Assembly: GCA_951813045.1 (NCBI GenBank)
Contig: CATOTF010000002.1
Coordinates: 2,046,001-2,110,000, forward strand
Direction: 5' to 3'
DNA: 64,000 nt
Source: an uncultured Rhizobiaceae bacterium
Lineage (GTDB): Bacteria; Pseudomonadota; Alphaproteobacteria; Rhizobiales; Rhizobiaceae
Below the pieces are notes generated by a model that saw only the letters and a program-made list of their open reading frames with translations, made no database searches and had not been told where the DNA came from. The translations under genes were made by a program, and so were the position numbers. Shown piece after piece: positions 34,142-42,433 of the stretch (its first letter is position 1; each line of letters starts with the position of its first letter).

Positions 34142-35431
34142 CTACATAAATGAAGGAAGCAGAAGCGACAGGGCTGGAAACAGTGCCAATATGAGCAAGC
34201 GAAAAATGTCTGCGACCCAAAACGGCGTCACACCCTTAAAAATTGTTTTAACCGGTACGTCTTTCAGTACACCTTTGAGCACAAAAACGTTCAGCCCGAT
34301 TGGTGGAGTAATGAGGCTAATCTCGGTTGCGACAACCACCAGGATACCAAACCAGATGAGATCAAATCCAAGTGCTTCGACCAATGGTGCGAAGATCGGG
34401 ACTGTCAACAGGATCATGGAAAGAGATTCAAACACGCAGCCAAGCACAAGATAAATCGCAAGGATGATAAATATCACTCCTAAAGGCGACACATCGAAGC
34501 TGTTTACGATATTGATCAATCCATCTGGCAGACCGGCTCTGTTGACGAAATTCGAAAATATCATGGCACCGAACAGAACCATGAACAACTTTGCTGTCGT
34601 CAGCGTTGTTTCCCGAGAGACTTCAAGAACCACCTGCCAATTCAGCGCGCCCCGCGCCCAGGCAATTACTATTGACCCTGCAGCTCCCATCCCGGCTGCT
34701 TCAGTGGGTGTAAAAAGGCCAATATAAATACCACCGATCACGAAAACGAACAGACCGATAGTCGTCCACACATCGCCAAGAGCGGATATGCGTTCTCGCC
34801 ACGGGGTTCGTTCACCCACGGGCCCTGCTGCAGGATTACGAGCAACAACAAAACGTACGGCTGCAAGATAAAGTAATACACCAAGCAGGCCAGGCAATAT
34901 CCCAGCTGCAAACAATTTTCCGACGGATGCATTGGTGATCAATCCGTAGATCACGAGAATTACGCTGGGGGGTATAAGAATGCCCAACGTCCCACCTGCA
35001 GCAATTGAGGCGGTTGCCAGTGCATCGCTATATTTATAACGGCGCATCTCCGGCATGGATACTTTTGACATTGTAGCGGCAGTTGCCAGAGACGAACCGC
35101 ATATGGCGGAAAACATGCCACACGCACAGATTGTCGACATGGCAAGGCCACCTTTGCGGTGGCCGAAAAATACAAATGCAGCGCGGTAAAGTTCGCGAGC
35201 CATTCCTCCCCGTTCAACCATCAACCCCATGAGGATAAAAAGTGGAACAACAGAAAGCCCATAATTCTGGCTGGTATCAATTACGAGCCTTGCAGCGCTG
35301 GACATGGCAGCACGATAACTGGACAGCTCAGCGAACCCGATTACACCCACGATACCAAGTGCCAATGCCAGCGGCATACGCATGAATGCCAACACCAGAA
35401 CGGCGGCAAATCCAATTAATGCTGCAATCAT
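34142..35431 (-). CDS. dctM: TRAP transporter large permease (DctM)
   Basis: The 429-residue large membrane subunit of a tripartite ATP-independent periplasmic transporter, which couples solute uptake to the sodium gradient. It has about twelve hydrophobic segments and the DctM signatures MRMPLALALGIVGVIGF near residue 20, GMFSAICGSSLATAATMSKV near residue 107, GGTLGILIPPSVILVIYGL near residue 146 and EISLITPPIGLNVFVLKG near residue 370. It overlaps the small permease gene by 4 bp. The substrate, probably an organic acid, is not evident. Confidence 0.94.
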   Translation of the reverse strand: MIAALIGFAAVLVLAFMRMPLALALGIVGVIGFAELSSYRAAMSSAARLVIDTSQNYGLSVVPLFILMGLMVERGGMARELYRAAFVFFGHRKGGLAMSTICACGMFSAICGSSLATAATMSKVSMPEMRRYKYSDALATASIAAGGTLGILIPPSVILVIYGLITNASVGKLFAAGILPGLLGVLLYLAAVRFVVARNPAAGPVGERTPWRERISALGDVWTTIGLFVFVIGGIYIGLFTPTEAAGMGAAGSIVIAWARGALNWQVVLEVSRETTLTTAKLFMVLFGAMIFSNFVNRAGLPDGLINIVNSFDVSPLGVIFIILAIYLVLGCVFESLSMILLTVPIFAPLVEALGFDLIWFGILVVVATEISLITPPIGLNVFVLKGVLKDVPVKTIFKGVTPFWVADIFRLLILALFPALSLLLPSFM

Positions 35432-35958
35432 TCTTCCGGGCTGCCTTCGGTTTTCTCTTCTGCGTCCCCTGGTCTACTCAACAGCACCAAGGCCCTAAGC
35501 AGGCTGACCGCAGCCGCTGCAAAAATTGCAATGGTGATCAAAGACACCACCAGATAACGGGGTATTCCCAAATATTCAGTCTCGTCACCATCTTCAAAGG
35601 CTCGAACCGCATAATCATAGACCCTGTCCCCCAACATTACCGCAACGAATACCGTGATTAACAAAAACACAATTGCGATTATCCACCCCAGATAGCCTTT
35701 CTGAACAACAGAAAAGAGGTCAACAATCACATGGTCATTGCGCAGGAACATTAAGGGAAATGATAAAAAGACGATTAGGCCCATGCAGACCTGAACAAGC
35801 TCCACGGCTCCCGTCAACGGGCTATTGAAGAAGTAGCGGCCAATTACGTCTATGCAAGTCAATATAACGAGTAACAGCAGTATCACGGCCGCCATAGAGG
35901 CTGCAAAAAGGCTGGCGGAATCCACCAGCCTTTCCGTTTTGATCAAAAAGTTACGCAT
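35428..35958 (-). CDS. dctQ: TRAP transporter small permease (DctQ)
   Basis: A 176-residue protein with four transmembrane helices (about residues 20-40, 55-75, 92-112 and 140-160) and the DctQ motifs DVIGRYFFNSPLTGAVELVQ and DHVIVDLFS. It forms the membrane complex with DctM. The C-terminal 12 residues are acidic. It lies between dctP (12 bp upstream) and dctM (4-bp overlap). Confidence 0.9.
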   Translation of the reverse strand: MRNFLIKTERLVDSASLFAASMAAVILLLLVILTCIDVIGRYFFNSPLTGAVELVQVCMGLIVFLSFPLMFLRNDHVIVDLFSVVQKGYLGWIIAIVFLLITVFVAVMLGDRVYDYAVRAFEDGDETEYLGIPRYLVVSLITIAIFAAAAVSLLRALVLLSRPGDAEEKTEGSPEE

Positions 35959-35970
35959 ATGATGAAAGAG

Positions 35971-36978
35971 TTATTTCAACTGCGACTTCATGAAATCAAG
36001 TGCTGCTTTTGCGTCCACGCCGCGGCTTTCAACTTCAGCAAGGACTTCCGCCTGAATACCGGCGGTCTTCTCTTTGAAATAAGCACGCTCTTCATCACTA
36101 GCCTCAATCACTTTAGAACCAGTTTTTGCAGATTCACTTGCACCAACTGTATCCGCCTCGTCCCAGAAACGACCGATGGTGCGAGCCATTTCAATACCAC
36201 GAATACCCTCAACACAGGCACGATGTTCATTAGAAAGACCATCATATGTATCCTGATTCAGGATCAATCCAAACGAAGTCGTGTACATACCGTCTGGGTT
36301 CTTGAATGAGTATTTCGTCAGTTCATTGATTTTGAACGAATAAAGTGTTTCGAGAGGGAAGAATACGCCCTCTGCGACACCTGATGAAATCGCCTCGTAA
36401 ACAGCGGGAGCCGGCATATTGACACCAGCAACGCCAAGCGCTTTACCGACCGCATTTGCAACACCGCCACCAACGCGGATTTTCTTACCTTCAAGTTGCT
36501 TGTAAGAGGTGATCTTCTCAGCGGTATTTACAACACCGGGGCCGTGAACGAAATTCGAGAGGACTTGTACACCCTTGGCTTCTTTTGCAGCGGCGAAATA
36601 CTTTTCATGTGTCGCTTGAAATGCAGCAGACATCTGTTCCGCATTTCCGGAGAAACCAGGCATTTCGATCATCTTTGTCGTTAAAAACTTGCCCTTCGTA
36701 TAACCGTGAACAATCCAGCCAATATCCGCTACACCATCTCGTATCGTGTCGTATTGAGCCGGTGGGGGTGCAAGTCCATTTTCGAGCTTAACGCTTAAAC
36801 TGCCCCCTGAGCATTTTTTTAACGATTCATCCAACCAAGGGTAAACTTTTGTCGCCATTGCATGTTTGGGGCCAGCCCAATGAGACATCGTTAATACTTT
36901 GTCTGCAGCTGATGCAGTTCCAACCATAGCCGTGACGGCGAATACCGACCCTAAAAGTCCCTGTGCAATTTTTTTCAT
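35971..36978 (-). CDS. dctP: TRAP transporter substrate-binding protein (DctP)
   Basis: A secreted periplasmic binding protein of 335 residues. A signal peptide (KKIAQGLLGSVFAVTAMVG, then TASA and cleavage before ADKVL) begins at ATG 36978, which has GGGAGG just upstream; the longer frame to 37044 is not needed. The DctP fold is shown by TMSHWAGPKHAMATKVYPWL, YDTIRDGVADIGWIVHGYTKG, LEGKKIRVGGGVANAVGKAL with the carboxylate-binding Arg, and AISSGVAEGVFFPLETLYSF. It is the first gene of the TRAP-DUF3237 operon. Ligand not determined. Confidence 0.93.
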   Translation of the reverse strand: MKKIAQGLLGSVFAVTAMVGTASAADKVLTMSHWAGPKHAMATKVYPWLDESLKKCSGGSLSVKLENGLAPPPAQYDTIRDGVADIGWIVHGYTKGKFLTTKMIEMPGFSGNAEQMSAAFQATHEKYFAAAKEAKGVQVLSNFVHGPGVVNTAEKITSYKQLEGKKIRVGGGVANAVGKALGVAGVNMPAPAVYEAISSGVAEGVFFPLETLYSFKINELTKYSFKNPDGMYTTSFGLILNQDTYDGLSNEHRACVEGIRGIEMARTIGRFWDEADTVGASESAKTGSKVIEASDEERAYFKEKTAGIQAEVLAEVESRGVDAKAALDFMKSQLK

Positions 36979-37126
36979 CCTTACCTCCCAGCAAGCTAAA
37001 TATATGAATTTTCCATCGCGATAGAAATGCATGCTGAGGTTCAAGTCAACGATACAATTTGCATTTCGGGGCGGCTATCAATCGGTGGACGATTAAACTG
37101 ACAATTCCTTAACCCTACCAGTTCAC

Positions 37127-37162
37127 CAAATTGGCAAAATAACCAGCGCCGCGGCCAATTTG
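37127..37162. repeat. Inverted repeat in the divergent TRAP/acyltransferase promoter region
   Basis: CAAATTGGC and GCCAATTTG (perfect 9-bp arms) are separated by 18 bases, 47 bp before the acyltransferase start. It could be a regulator site or form an RNA hairpin. Confidence 0.35.
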
Positions 37163-37208
37163 ATGCTAAATCTGTCCTTAGCAAACATATATATGGAAAT
37201 TCTCCCAA

Positions 37209-38309
37209 ATGCAGTATCTTGGGGACGTCTGCACAACGCGCGACAATGGATTTAATCTTCTGCGCCTTGTGGCGGCAGTAAGCATTTTAGTCGCTCATTG
37301 TACGCTGGTCATACCGGTCATCACGCTCGAAGAAGCTTCCGCAAATCCCAATATTCGGTTTGGTGTGGACATTCTGCTGGCCGTGTTCTTTGTCTTCAGC
37401 GGATTCCTCATTACCGCGAGCATGGATAGAAACAACAATATACTGCGGTTTGCAGTTGCACGGATCTTGCGCGTATTTCCCGGTTTAATTGTTGTGAGCT
37501 TCTTATTGGCATTTATTTTGGGGCCGGTCGTCACAACAGTTACACTAAGTGAATATTTTTCCAGCCCGGAAACCTGGAGCTTTGCGCCTGCACTATCACT
37601 CTATCTTGACCATGGGGCCACACTACGAGGCGTTTTTACAAATCATCCAGTTAGCAGTGCAGTTAACATGCCCATATGGACGCTCCGTTACGAAGTGATC
37701 ATCTACGCGGCATTTCCTTTAATCTATCATTTGTTCCTCACACGCGGTCAGAAATTTAAAGCAACCATCTTTATTGTGAGCTTTGCTGCAATCATACTGC
37801 AGCACGCTCTCCCGACAGTTTTTCCGGAATTCATCTTCAAAAAGGATGCGATTTCCAATCTGATATTCTTCGGTAGCAGCTTCATGATCGGGACAGCGCT
37901 GTGGACATTCAGACAGTCGATCCCTCACAGCATCAATATGGTTTTTATTTCCTGGGCACTGTTTGCAGCTTCCATGCACTTGGACATTGGAATTTTGTTT
38001 GGTGTGATGGCTGCTGGTTATAGCTTTATCTGGCTCGCATTTGCGAATATCCCCATTATGCGCGCCTATAACGTGATGGGCGATTATTCATACGGGGTGT
38101 ACATCATTCACTTCCCGGTCGCACAAACGATATACCAGTTCAACAACGGCATAACTCCAGCACTTTTGAGTATTCAAACACTCAGCATCACGCTTTGCCT
38201 TGCGATTATCCTATGGAATCTGGTCGAAAAGCCATCGATCAATCAAGTCAAAACCACCCAAAAAACTGCTGAAGAACTCCTTCAAAGGCTAAGATTACGT
38301 TCGGCATAG
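37209..38309 (+). CDS. Acyltransferase 3 (OafA-like) membrane protein
   Basis: A 366-residue inner-membrane O-acyltransferase with ten hydrophobic segments. The N-terminal NGFNLLRLVAAVSILVAHC contains the Arg and His typical of Acyl_transf_3 proteins; YSYGVYIIHFPVAQTI near residue 298 is the conserved end region, and a short basic tail follows. Such proteins acetylate or otherwise acylate exopolysaccharides, O-antigens or peptidoglycan. It is a single-gene unit divergent from the TRAP operon and ends at a strong terminator. Confidence 0.88.
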   Translation: MQYLGDVCTTRDNGFNLLRLVAAVSILVAHCTLVIPVITLEEASANPNIRFGVDILLAVFFVFSGFLITASMDRNNNILRFAVARILRVFPGLIVVSFLLAFILGPVVTTVTLSEYFSSPETWSFAPALSLYLDHGATLRGVFTNHPVSSAVNMPIWTLRYEVIIYAAFPLIYHLFLTRGQKFKATIFIVSFAAIILQHALPTVFPEFIFKKDAISNLIFFGSSFMIGTALWTFRQSIPHSINMVFISWALFAASMHLDIGILFGVMAAGYSFIWLAFANIPIMRAYNVMGDYSYGVYIIHFPVAQTIYQFNNGITPALLSIQTLSITLCLAIILWNLVEKPSINQVKTTQKTAEELLQRLRLRSA

Positions 38310-38371
38310 AAGGCGAGTGTCAAACTGCTGCCTGATAATTAGACGGAGGGGAACGAAAAGTTATTGAGATG

Positions 38372-38413
38372 GTTATGTGTGGTGTTAATGGAACGAACAA
38401 CACCACACATAAC
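38372..38413. terminator. Bidirectional terminator
   Basis: GTTATGTGTGGTGTT and AACACCACACATAAC form a perfect 15-bp stem with a 12-base loop, followed by AAAAA on the plus strand (U-run for the minus strand is on the left side only weakly). It separates the converging acyltransferase and YciI-type genes. Confidence 0.8.
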
Positions 38414-38418
38414 AAAAA

Positions 38419-38730
38419 TCACATATCGATTTGTTCGGCGACCTCCACGTTGCCGCCGCTTTCAATAATCGGGCAACCTTTTGCCATGGCACATGCAGCG
38501 TCAATGTCATTTGCGCTGACAACTGTGTAACCGGATACCGGATTAGCACCGCCATCATTGGCGACGCCCGATGCACTTACAGTTTTGGACATGCCAACGG
38601 GTGCGCCGCCGTTCACCACAGCATCCCCCATGGAGCCGTACCATGAGTTCCACTTTTCCATCATCGCCGCACCCTCTTCCGGTGTGTCGGGCATCCCTCC
38701 CCCGTGATATACAAATACATAATTAGCCAT
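38419..38730 (-). CDS. YciI-related (YCII/PhnB-like) protein
   Basis: A 103-residue protein of the YCII-related family: YVFVYHGGGMP at the start, WNSWYGSMGDAVVNGGAPVG in the middle (Gly-rich loop) and YTVVSANDIDAACAMAKGCP followed by GGNVEVAEQIDM at the end. The reaction is unknown; homologues often sit with ArsR/SRPBCC pairs and were sometimes called sigma-factor-associated DGPF proteins. It is the last gene of the four-gene operon starting at 39898. Confidence 0.83.
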   Translation of the reverse strand: MANYVFVYHGGGMPDTPEEGAAMMEKWNSWYGSMGDAVVNGGAPVGMSKTVSASGVANDGGANPVSGYTVVSANDIDAACAMAKGCPIIESGGNVEVAEQIDM

Positions 38731-38751
38731 GATTTTTCTCCTTGGTTGTTG

Positions 38752-39183
38752 TTAACTTGCCAGTCGTTCCAGCTTATTGAAAGACGAAGACCAACCCATA
38801 TTGTGGTTCTTTGCGCTTTCGTCGTCCGCAAGGTTGGAATGGATCATTGTGAAATTAGTGCCGCCGTCGTTGTTGGACTGCACTTCAAACCGCACGACAC
38901 TGTCATGACCGCGCGCATCATTTTCATCATGCCAGCCCCAGCTGAATTCAACTGAGTTCGGCGGGTCGACGGCGATGACTTCTCCGCTGACTTTGTGCTT
39001 GCCGCCTTCGGAATTGACCATCGTGGACGTCCACGCACCGGGCTTTGACAGATCGAGCTCATGAATAGGCACGGACATCCCTTCCGGCCCCCACCATTTA
39101 AGAAGGTGCTCTGTTTCTGTGATGAATGCAAATACGGTTTTTGCGTCTGCGGAAAAAGTACGTTCGATTTTCAGTTCGCTCAT
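38752..39183 (-). CDS. SRPBCC/AHSA1-domain protein
   Basis: A 143-residue START-like protein of the AHSA1 (activator of Hsp90 ATPase homologue 1-like) family. FSADAKTVFAFITETEHLLKWW, EFSWGWHDENDARGHDSVVR and the closing helix GWSSSFNKLERLAS define the hydrophobic cavity fold. The function is probably ligand binding. It overlaps the ArsR-type regulator by 4 bp; this pairing is very common and suggests that the pair responds to the same small molecule. Confidence 0.88.
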   Translation of the reverse strand: MSELKIERTFSADAKTVFAFITETEHLLKWWGPEGMSVPIHELDLSKPGAWTSTMVNSEGGKHKVSGEVIAVDPPNSVEFSWGWHDENDARGHDSVVRFEVQSNNDGGTNFTMIHSNLADDESAKNHNMGWSSSFNKLERLAS

Positions 39184-39506
39184 TTCTTTTGACTTTCCTG
39201 GTTGAGGGCAAGTTCCAGCCGATCAAGGCTTTTTTGCCAGAATTCGCGGTGGCTCATCGTCCACGCGCCTATGGATTGAACGGCTTCCGGTCGCACCGAA
39301 TACATCCTGCGTTGTTTATCGACACGCTGATGAATGACACCCGATTCCCGAAGAACCTTGAGGTGTCGTGAAACCGCCGGTGGTGAAATTGAAATATTGT
39401 CCTGCAGATCACCGGCACTCATTTCTCCTTCATTGAGAAGGCGCTCGACAATGGCAAACCGGGTGGCGTCACCAAGGGCTGCAAAGGTAGATGAGAGATC
39501 GCGCAT
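39180..39506 (-). CDS. ArsR-family transcriptional regulator
   Basis: A 108-residue winged-helix repressor. The HTH is GEMSAGDLQDNISISPPAVS then RHLKVLRESGVIHQRVDKQR (about residues 27-67). There is no Cys cluster for metal, so it belongs to the non-metal ArsR group that accompanies AHSA1 proteins. It overlaps the MAPEG gene by one base and the SRPBCC gene by four. The 16-bp palindrome at 39936-39951 before the first gene is its probable operator. Confidence 0.9.
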   Translation of the reverse strand: MRDLSSTFAALGDATRFAIVERLLNEGEMSAGDLQDNISISPPAVSRHLKVLRESGVIHQRVDKQRRMYSVRPEAVQSIGAWTMSHREFWQKSLDRLELALNQESQKK

Positions 39507-39898
39507 TATGCTACCACCCAGTTCCAGATGATATAAACGATGCAGATCAACATTGAGATACTGGTCATCGAGCTGCCAATGCCGCGCAACACATTTTTAG
39601 GATTGTCATGTTGAATTCCCAGGGGATGCACCAGACGACCGGCGAGTAGCAAAAGACCTGCTCCATGAAGCCAGGTTGCACCTAGCCCCATGGCTTCCGC
39701 CGCAGCCATCACCAGCAATGCCAAAGGTACATTTTCGGTAAAATTGGCATGACGCCTTATCTTTTCTGCCAGAGCAATATCGTCACCATGGAGAATGGAA
39801 ATACCCGATTTTGCACGGTGGATGCTCACAACAGCGCCAAGGGCGATAGCGTAAGTTGCCAGAACCGCGATATAAAGAGTGGTGATTTCGAAGGTCAT
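39506..39898 (-). CDS. MAPEG family membrane protein
   Basis: A 130-residue protein with four transmembrane helices and the MAPEG motif RRHANFTENVPLALLV (about residues 48-63), in which Arg, Asn and Glu bind glutathione in characterised members. Bacterial homologues have been linked to glutathione-dependent detoxification. It is the first gene of the MAPEG-arsR-SRPBCC-yciI operon and lies 38 bp from the candidate operator. Confidence 0.87.
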   Translation of the reverse strand: MTFEITTLYIAVLATYAIALGAVVSIHRAKSGISILHGDDIALAEKIRRHANFTENVPLALLVMAAAEAMGLGATWLHGAGLLLLAGRLVHPLGIQHDNPKNVLRGIGSSMTSISMLICIVYIIWNWVVA

Positions 39899-39935
39899 GA
39901 TTTCAGCTCTATGTAGGTCGACATTAATTTCATAT

Positions 39936-39951
39936 TACGTTAATTAACGTA
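39936..39951. promoter_or_regulatory. Palindromic operator of the ArsR operon
   Basis: TACGTTAATTAACGTA is a perfect 16-bp palindrome 38 bp upstream of the first gene of the ArsR operon. Size and symmetry fit an ArsR dimer; control by the operon's own regulator is inferred. Confidence 0.6.
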
Positions 39952-40060
39952 TACATGAATTAATGAATGTCAACACGAAATCCAAACCTACTTTCACGCG
40001 GCGGTATTGATCGGCAATATCGAATGTGAATAGTGGAAGAATTGAACAGAAGGCCGACAA

Positions 40061-41278
40061 ATGTGTAACCCAAACTACCTTCTTGAAAACGGCGATCGCG
40101 ACTGGTGGAGCCTCCTGTCCGCTGATCAGATTAATCGGGTTATCAGTATTCGCGACTACATGTTAGGTGAAGGTCGGCTCAACCCCGACCCTGATGTGAC
40201 ATTGGAAGAAATGTCCAGCCGGTTCCTTAAAGCTGGCGTTCCGCTCGAACGGTGCGCCACAATCGTTCGGATTTTACACTCGATTAATGCAGCATCCGTT
40301 CGCGTTTGGGAACGTGAGTCTGGCACTCAAAGCAACGCAATTCCCTATCAGTCCAGCTCAGACGGCATGTACCAATCCTCACCGTCCGCCTTAGCTCATC
40401 GAACGGAATCATGGGTTCGATTTAACCCGCAAAAAACTCCGTATGGCGCATTTGGTATTGTTGAAGAATTAAGGGAATCGGAAATTACCGATTACATCTG
40501 CGCACCAACAAAAATGGTCAACGGCCTACAAAACGTATTCACCTTCGCCACCAAGGCACCACTGGGGTTCAGTTTCGAAAACATTGCAGTTCTTCAAACG
40601 AGTTTTCCGGCGATTGAGGCATGTCAGGAAATTCTTGTAACCCACCGAATTTTAAAGGAAGTCACTCGGATTTATGTTGGCGAGGAGCCACATCGAAGAA
40701 TATTGGGCGGCGATGTTCATCGCGGTGAGGTTACCCGGCTGAAGGCCGCGATCCTATTTGCTGACATGCGAGATTTCACATCTCTTACTGCGGATATGGA
40801 AGCAGAAGACGCGACCGCGTTCCTGAACACATATTATGATTGTGTCGTTCCTGCGATTGAAGGCAATCAAGGAGAGGTTCTCAAATTCATCGGCGACGGA
40901 ATTTTAGCTATGTTTCGGGCAGAAGATCAGGGAATTCAGGCCTGCGAAAGCGCAATTGTTGCCGCACGTTCCGCGCTTGAGGCTGTAAATACTCACAATT
41001 TTTCCGGTGAGCAAAAATTCAACATCGGAATCGCACTCCATATCGGTGAAGTCGCTTATGGAAACATCGGATCAGGAGAAAGGCTCGACTATACCGTCAT
41101 TGGAAAGGACGTGAACCTGACCAGCCGCATTGCAGACCTCTGTGGGCGTCTGGAACAACCGTTACTTATCTCTTCTGCGTTCCGCGACTTATCGCCGGAT
41201 AATGAAGTTGTAGCTTGTGGCGAGCATCGAATTAAAGGGTTAAAGAATCCAGAATTCGTATTTGGGATCAAAGTGTAG
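40061..41278 (+). CDS. Class III adenylate/guanylate cyclase
   Basis: The C-terminal cyclase homology domain (about residues 222-405) has AAILFADMRDFTSLTADME with a metal-binding Asp, GEVLKFIGDGILAMFRAED with the second Asp, and LDYTVIGKDVNLTSRIADLC with the transition-state Asn and Arg. These are the residues needed for catalysis, so it is probably active in making cAMP or cGMP. The first 200 residues have no membrane segment and no domain I can name; they may sense a cytoplasmic signal. It stands alone and convergent to the M20 gene, 8 bp apart. Confidence 0.9.
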   Translation: MCNPNYLLENGDRDWWSLLSADQINRVISIRDYMLGEGRLNPDPDVTLEEMSSRFLKAGVPLERCATIVRILHSINAASVRVWERESGTQSNAIPYQSSSDGMYQSSPSALAHRTESWVRFNPQKTPYGAFGIVEELRESEITDYICAPTKMVNGLQNVFTFATKAPLGFSFENIAVLQTSFPAIEACQEILVTHRILKEVTRIYVGEEPHRRILGGDVHRGEVTRLKAAILFADMRDFTSLTADMEAEDATAFLNTYYDCVVPAIEGNQGEVLKFIGDGILAMFRAEDQGIQACESAIVAARSALEAVNTHNFSGEQKFNIGIALHIGEVAYGNIGSGERLDYTVIGKDVNLTSRIADLCGRLEQPLLISSAFRDLSPDNEVVACGEHRIKGLKNPEFVFGIKV

Positions 41279-41286
41279 AAATACTC

Positions 41287-42417
41287 TCATTTCAAACGCA
41301 TTAACATCCCGCTTACCAAACGAGCCCGTTCAACCAGGCTGGAAACCTCTATGTGCTCATTCAACGTGTGGAGGTCTTTACCTCTTACCCCGATAGAATC
41401 AAGCGTTGGAATTCCCATGAAGCCGGTAAAATTACCGTCTGAACCACCTCCGGCACTGGATGCGGTTAGGTCAAAACCGAGTTCCTTGCACAGGTCCCGC
41501 GCCATTTCATAAAGCTGCATTGTGCCCAGCTGATTTGGTTCCCAAACCGGGCGGGTTACGCCTCGAGATACTTCAAATTCTACTCCGTTAGTTTCGCCAG
41601 CAAGAGCTAACATGCGCTCAACTCCCCGGTCGAGGTCTTCCTGTGTTTTGGCCATCGTCAGCGCTTGCGCATCACATTGCGATGAGACACAGTTGACCCA
41701 TTGCCCGCCCTGAATGACGCCAACACTGAATGTGCAGTCGTCATCTGTCATCGCTTCTATTTCGCCGATTTTGCGCGCCATGGCAGCAATTGCGGAACGC
41801 CCGTCTGCCAATCGCGCACCCGCATGGCTTGGTTTTCCAAAGGTACGCAGGTTGAAGCGGGCAATCGCATAACGCCCGATAACCGCACCGCCGTCTTCTC
41901 GCGCAGGTTCGGGCACCAGCACGTATTTGTTGCGCGCGGCCTCTGCCTCTATCAGTTCGCGGGTGGAAGGCGTGCCGACTTCTTCGTCTGGTGTAAATAA
42001 TATGGTGACAGGAAGCGGTGTTTGCTGCCCAGCACGAATTAGCTGGCGCAGGGCTTCCACGGAAACAAAGTTACCACCCTTCATATCCATGATACCGGGG
42101 CCATAACAGATGTCCCCGTCTCGCTTAAACGGTAAAACATCCAAGGTGCCCAATGGGTGGACTGTATCCATGTGACCCGAGATTAGAATGCCCGGTTTTC
42201 CGAAATCCGGGTGAGGGAAACGCGCGCGCAAGGAGCCTCCAAAGCCCAAACGACCGGGAATAGGTTCAATTGTTGCAAATGCCGACAGATCATATGCCGC
42301 AAGATCCATCATGCGGTTTACCGCTGCAGCATCGTAGGTTGGGCTTTCGCATTCAATCCAGGGCTTCAACCCCGCCAGCATTTCGTCGGTATCAAATGGC
42401 AGTTGCATAAAATCCAT
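41287..42417 (-). CDS. M20 family metallopeptidase (carboxypeptidase G2-like)
   Basis: A 376-residue di-zinc hydrolase of the M20A/ArgE/CPG2 type. Metal and catalytic residues are visible in ILISGHMDTVHPLG (about residue 77), GPGIMDMKGGNFV (bridging Asp, about residue 108), ILFTPDEEVGTPSTRE (Glu pair, about residue 140) and LVPEPAREDGG. The dimerisation domain lies at about residues 180-290. It probably removes C-terminal amino acids (such as glutamate) from small peptides or acylated amino acids. It is the last gene of the operon of the peptide-type ABC transporter, which suggests that it handles the imported compound. Confidence 0.9.
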   Translation of the reverse strand: MDFMQLPFDTDEMLAGLKPWIECESPTYDAAAVNRMMDLAAYDLSAFATIEPIPGRLGFGGSLRARFPHPDFGKPGILISGHMDTVHPLGTLDVLPFKRDGDICYGPGIMDMKGGNFVSVEALRQLIRAGQQTPLPVTILFTPDEEVGTPSTRELIEAEAARNKYVLVPEPAREDGGAVIGRYAIARFNLRTFGKPSHAGARLADGRSAIAAMARKIGEIEAMTDDDCTFSVGVIQGGQWVNCVSSQCDAQALTMAKTQEDLDRGVERMLALAGETNGVEFEVSRGVTRPVWEPNQLGTMQLYEMARDLCKELGFDLTASSAGGGSDGNFTGFMGIPTLDSIGVRGKDLHTLNEHIEVSSLVERARLVSGMLMRLK

Positions 42418-42433
42418 TGTCGTCGTCTCCTGA

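Noticed and set aside
36978-37044. Longer N-terminus of the TRAP binding protein
   Set aside because: The internal ATG at 36978 has a perfect GGGAGG site and begins a canonical signal peptide.
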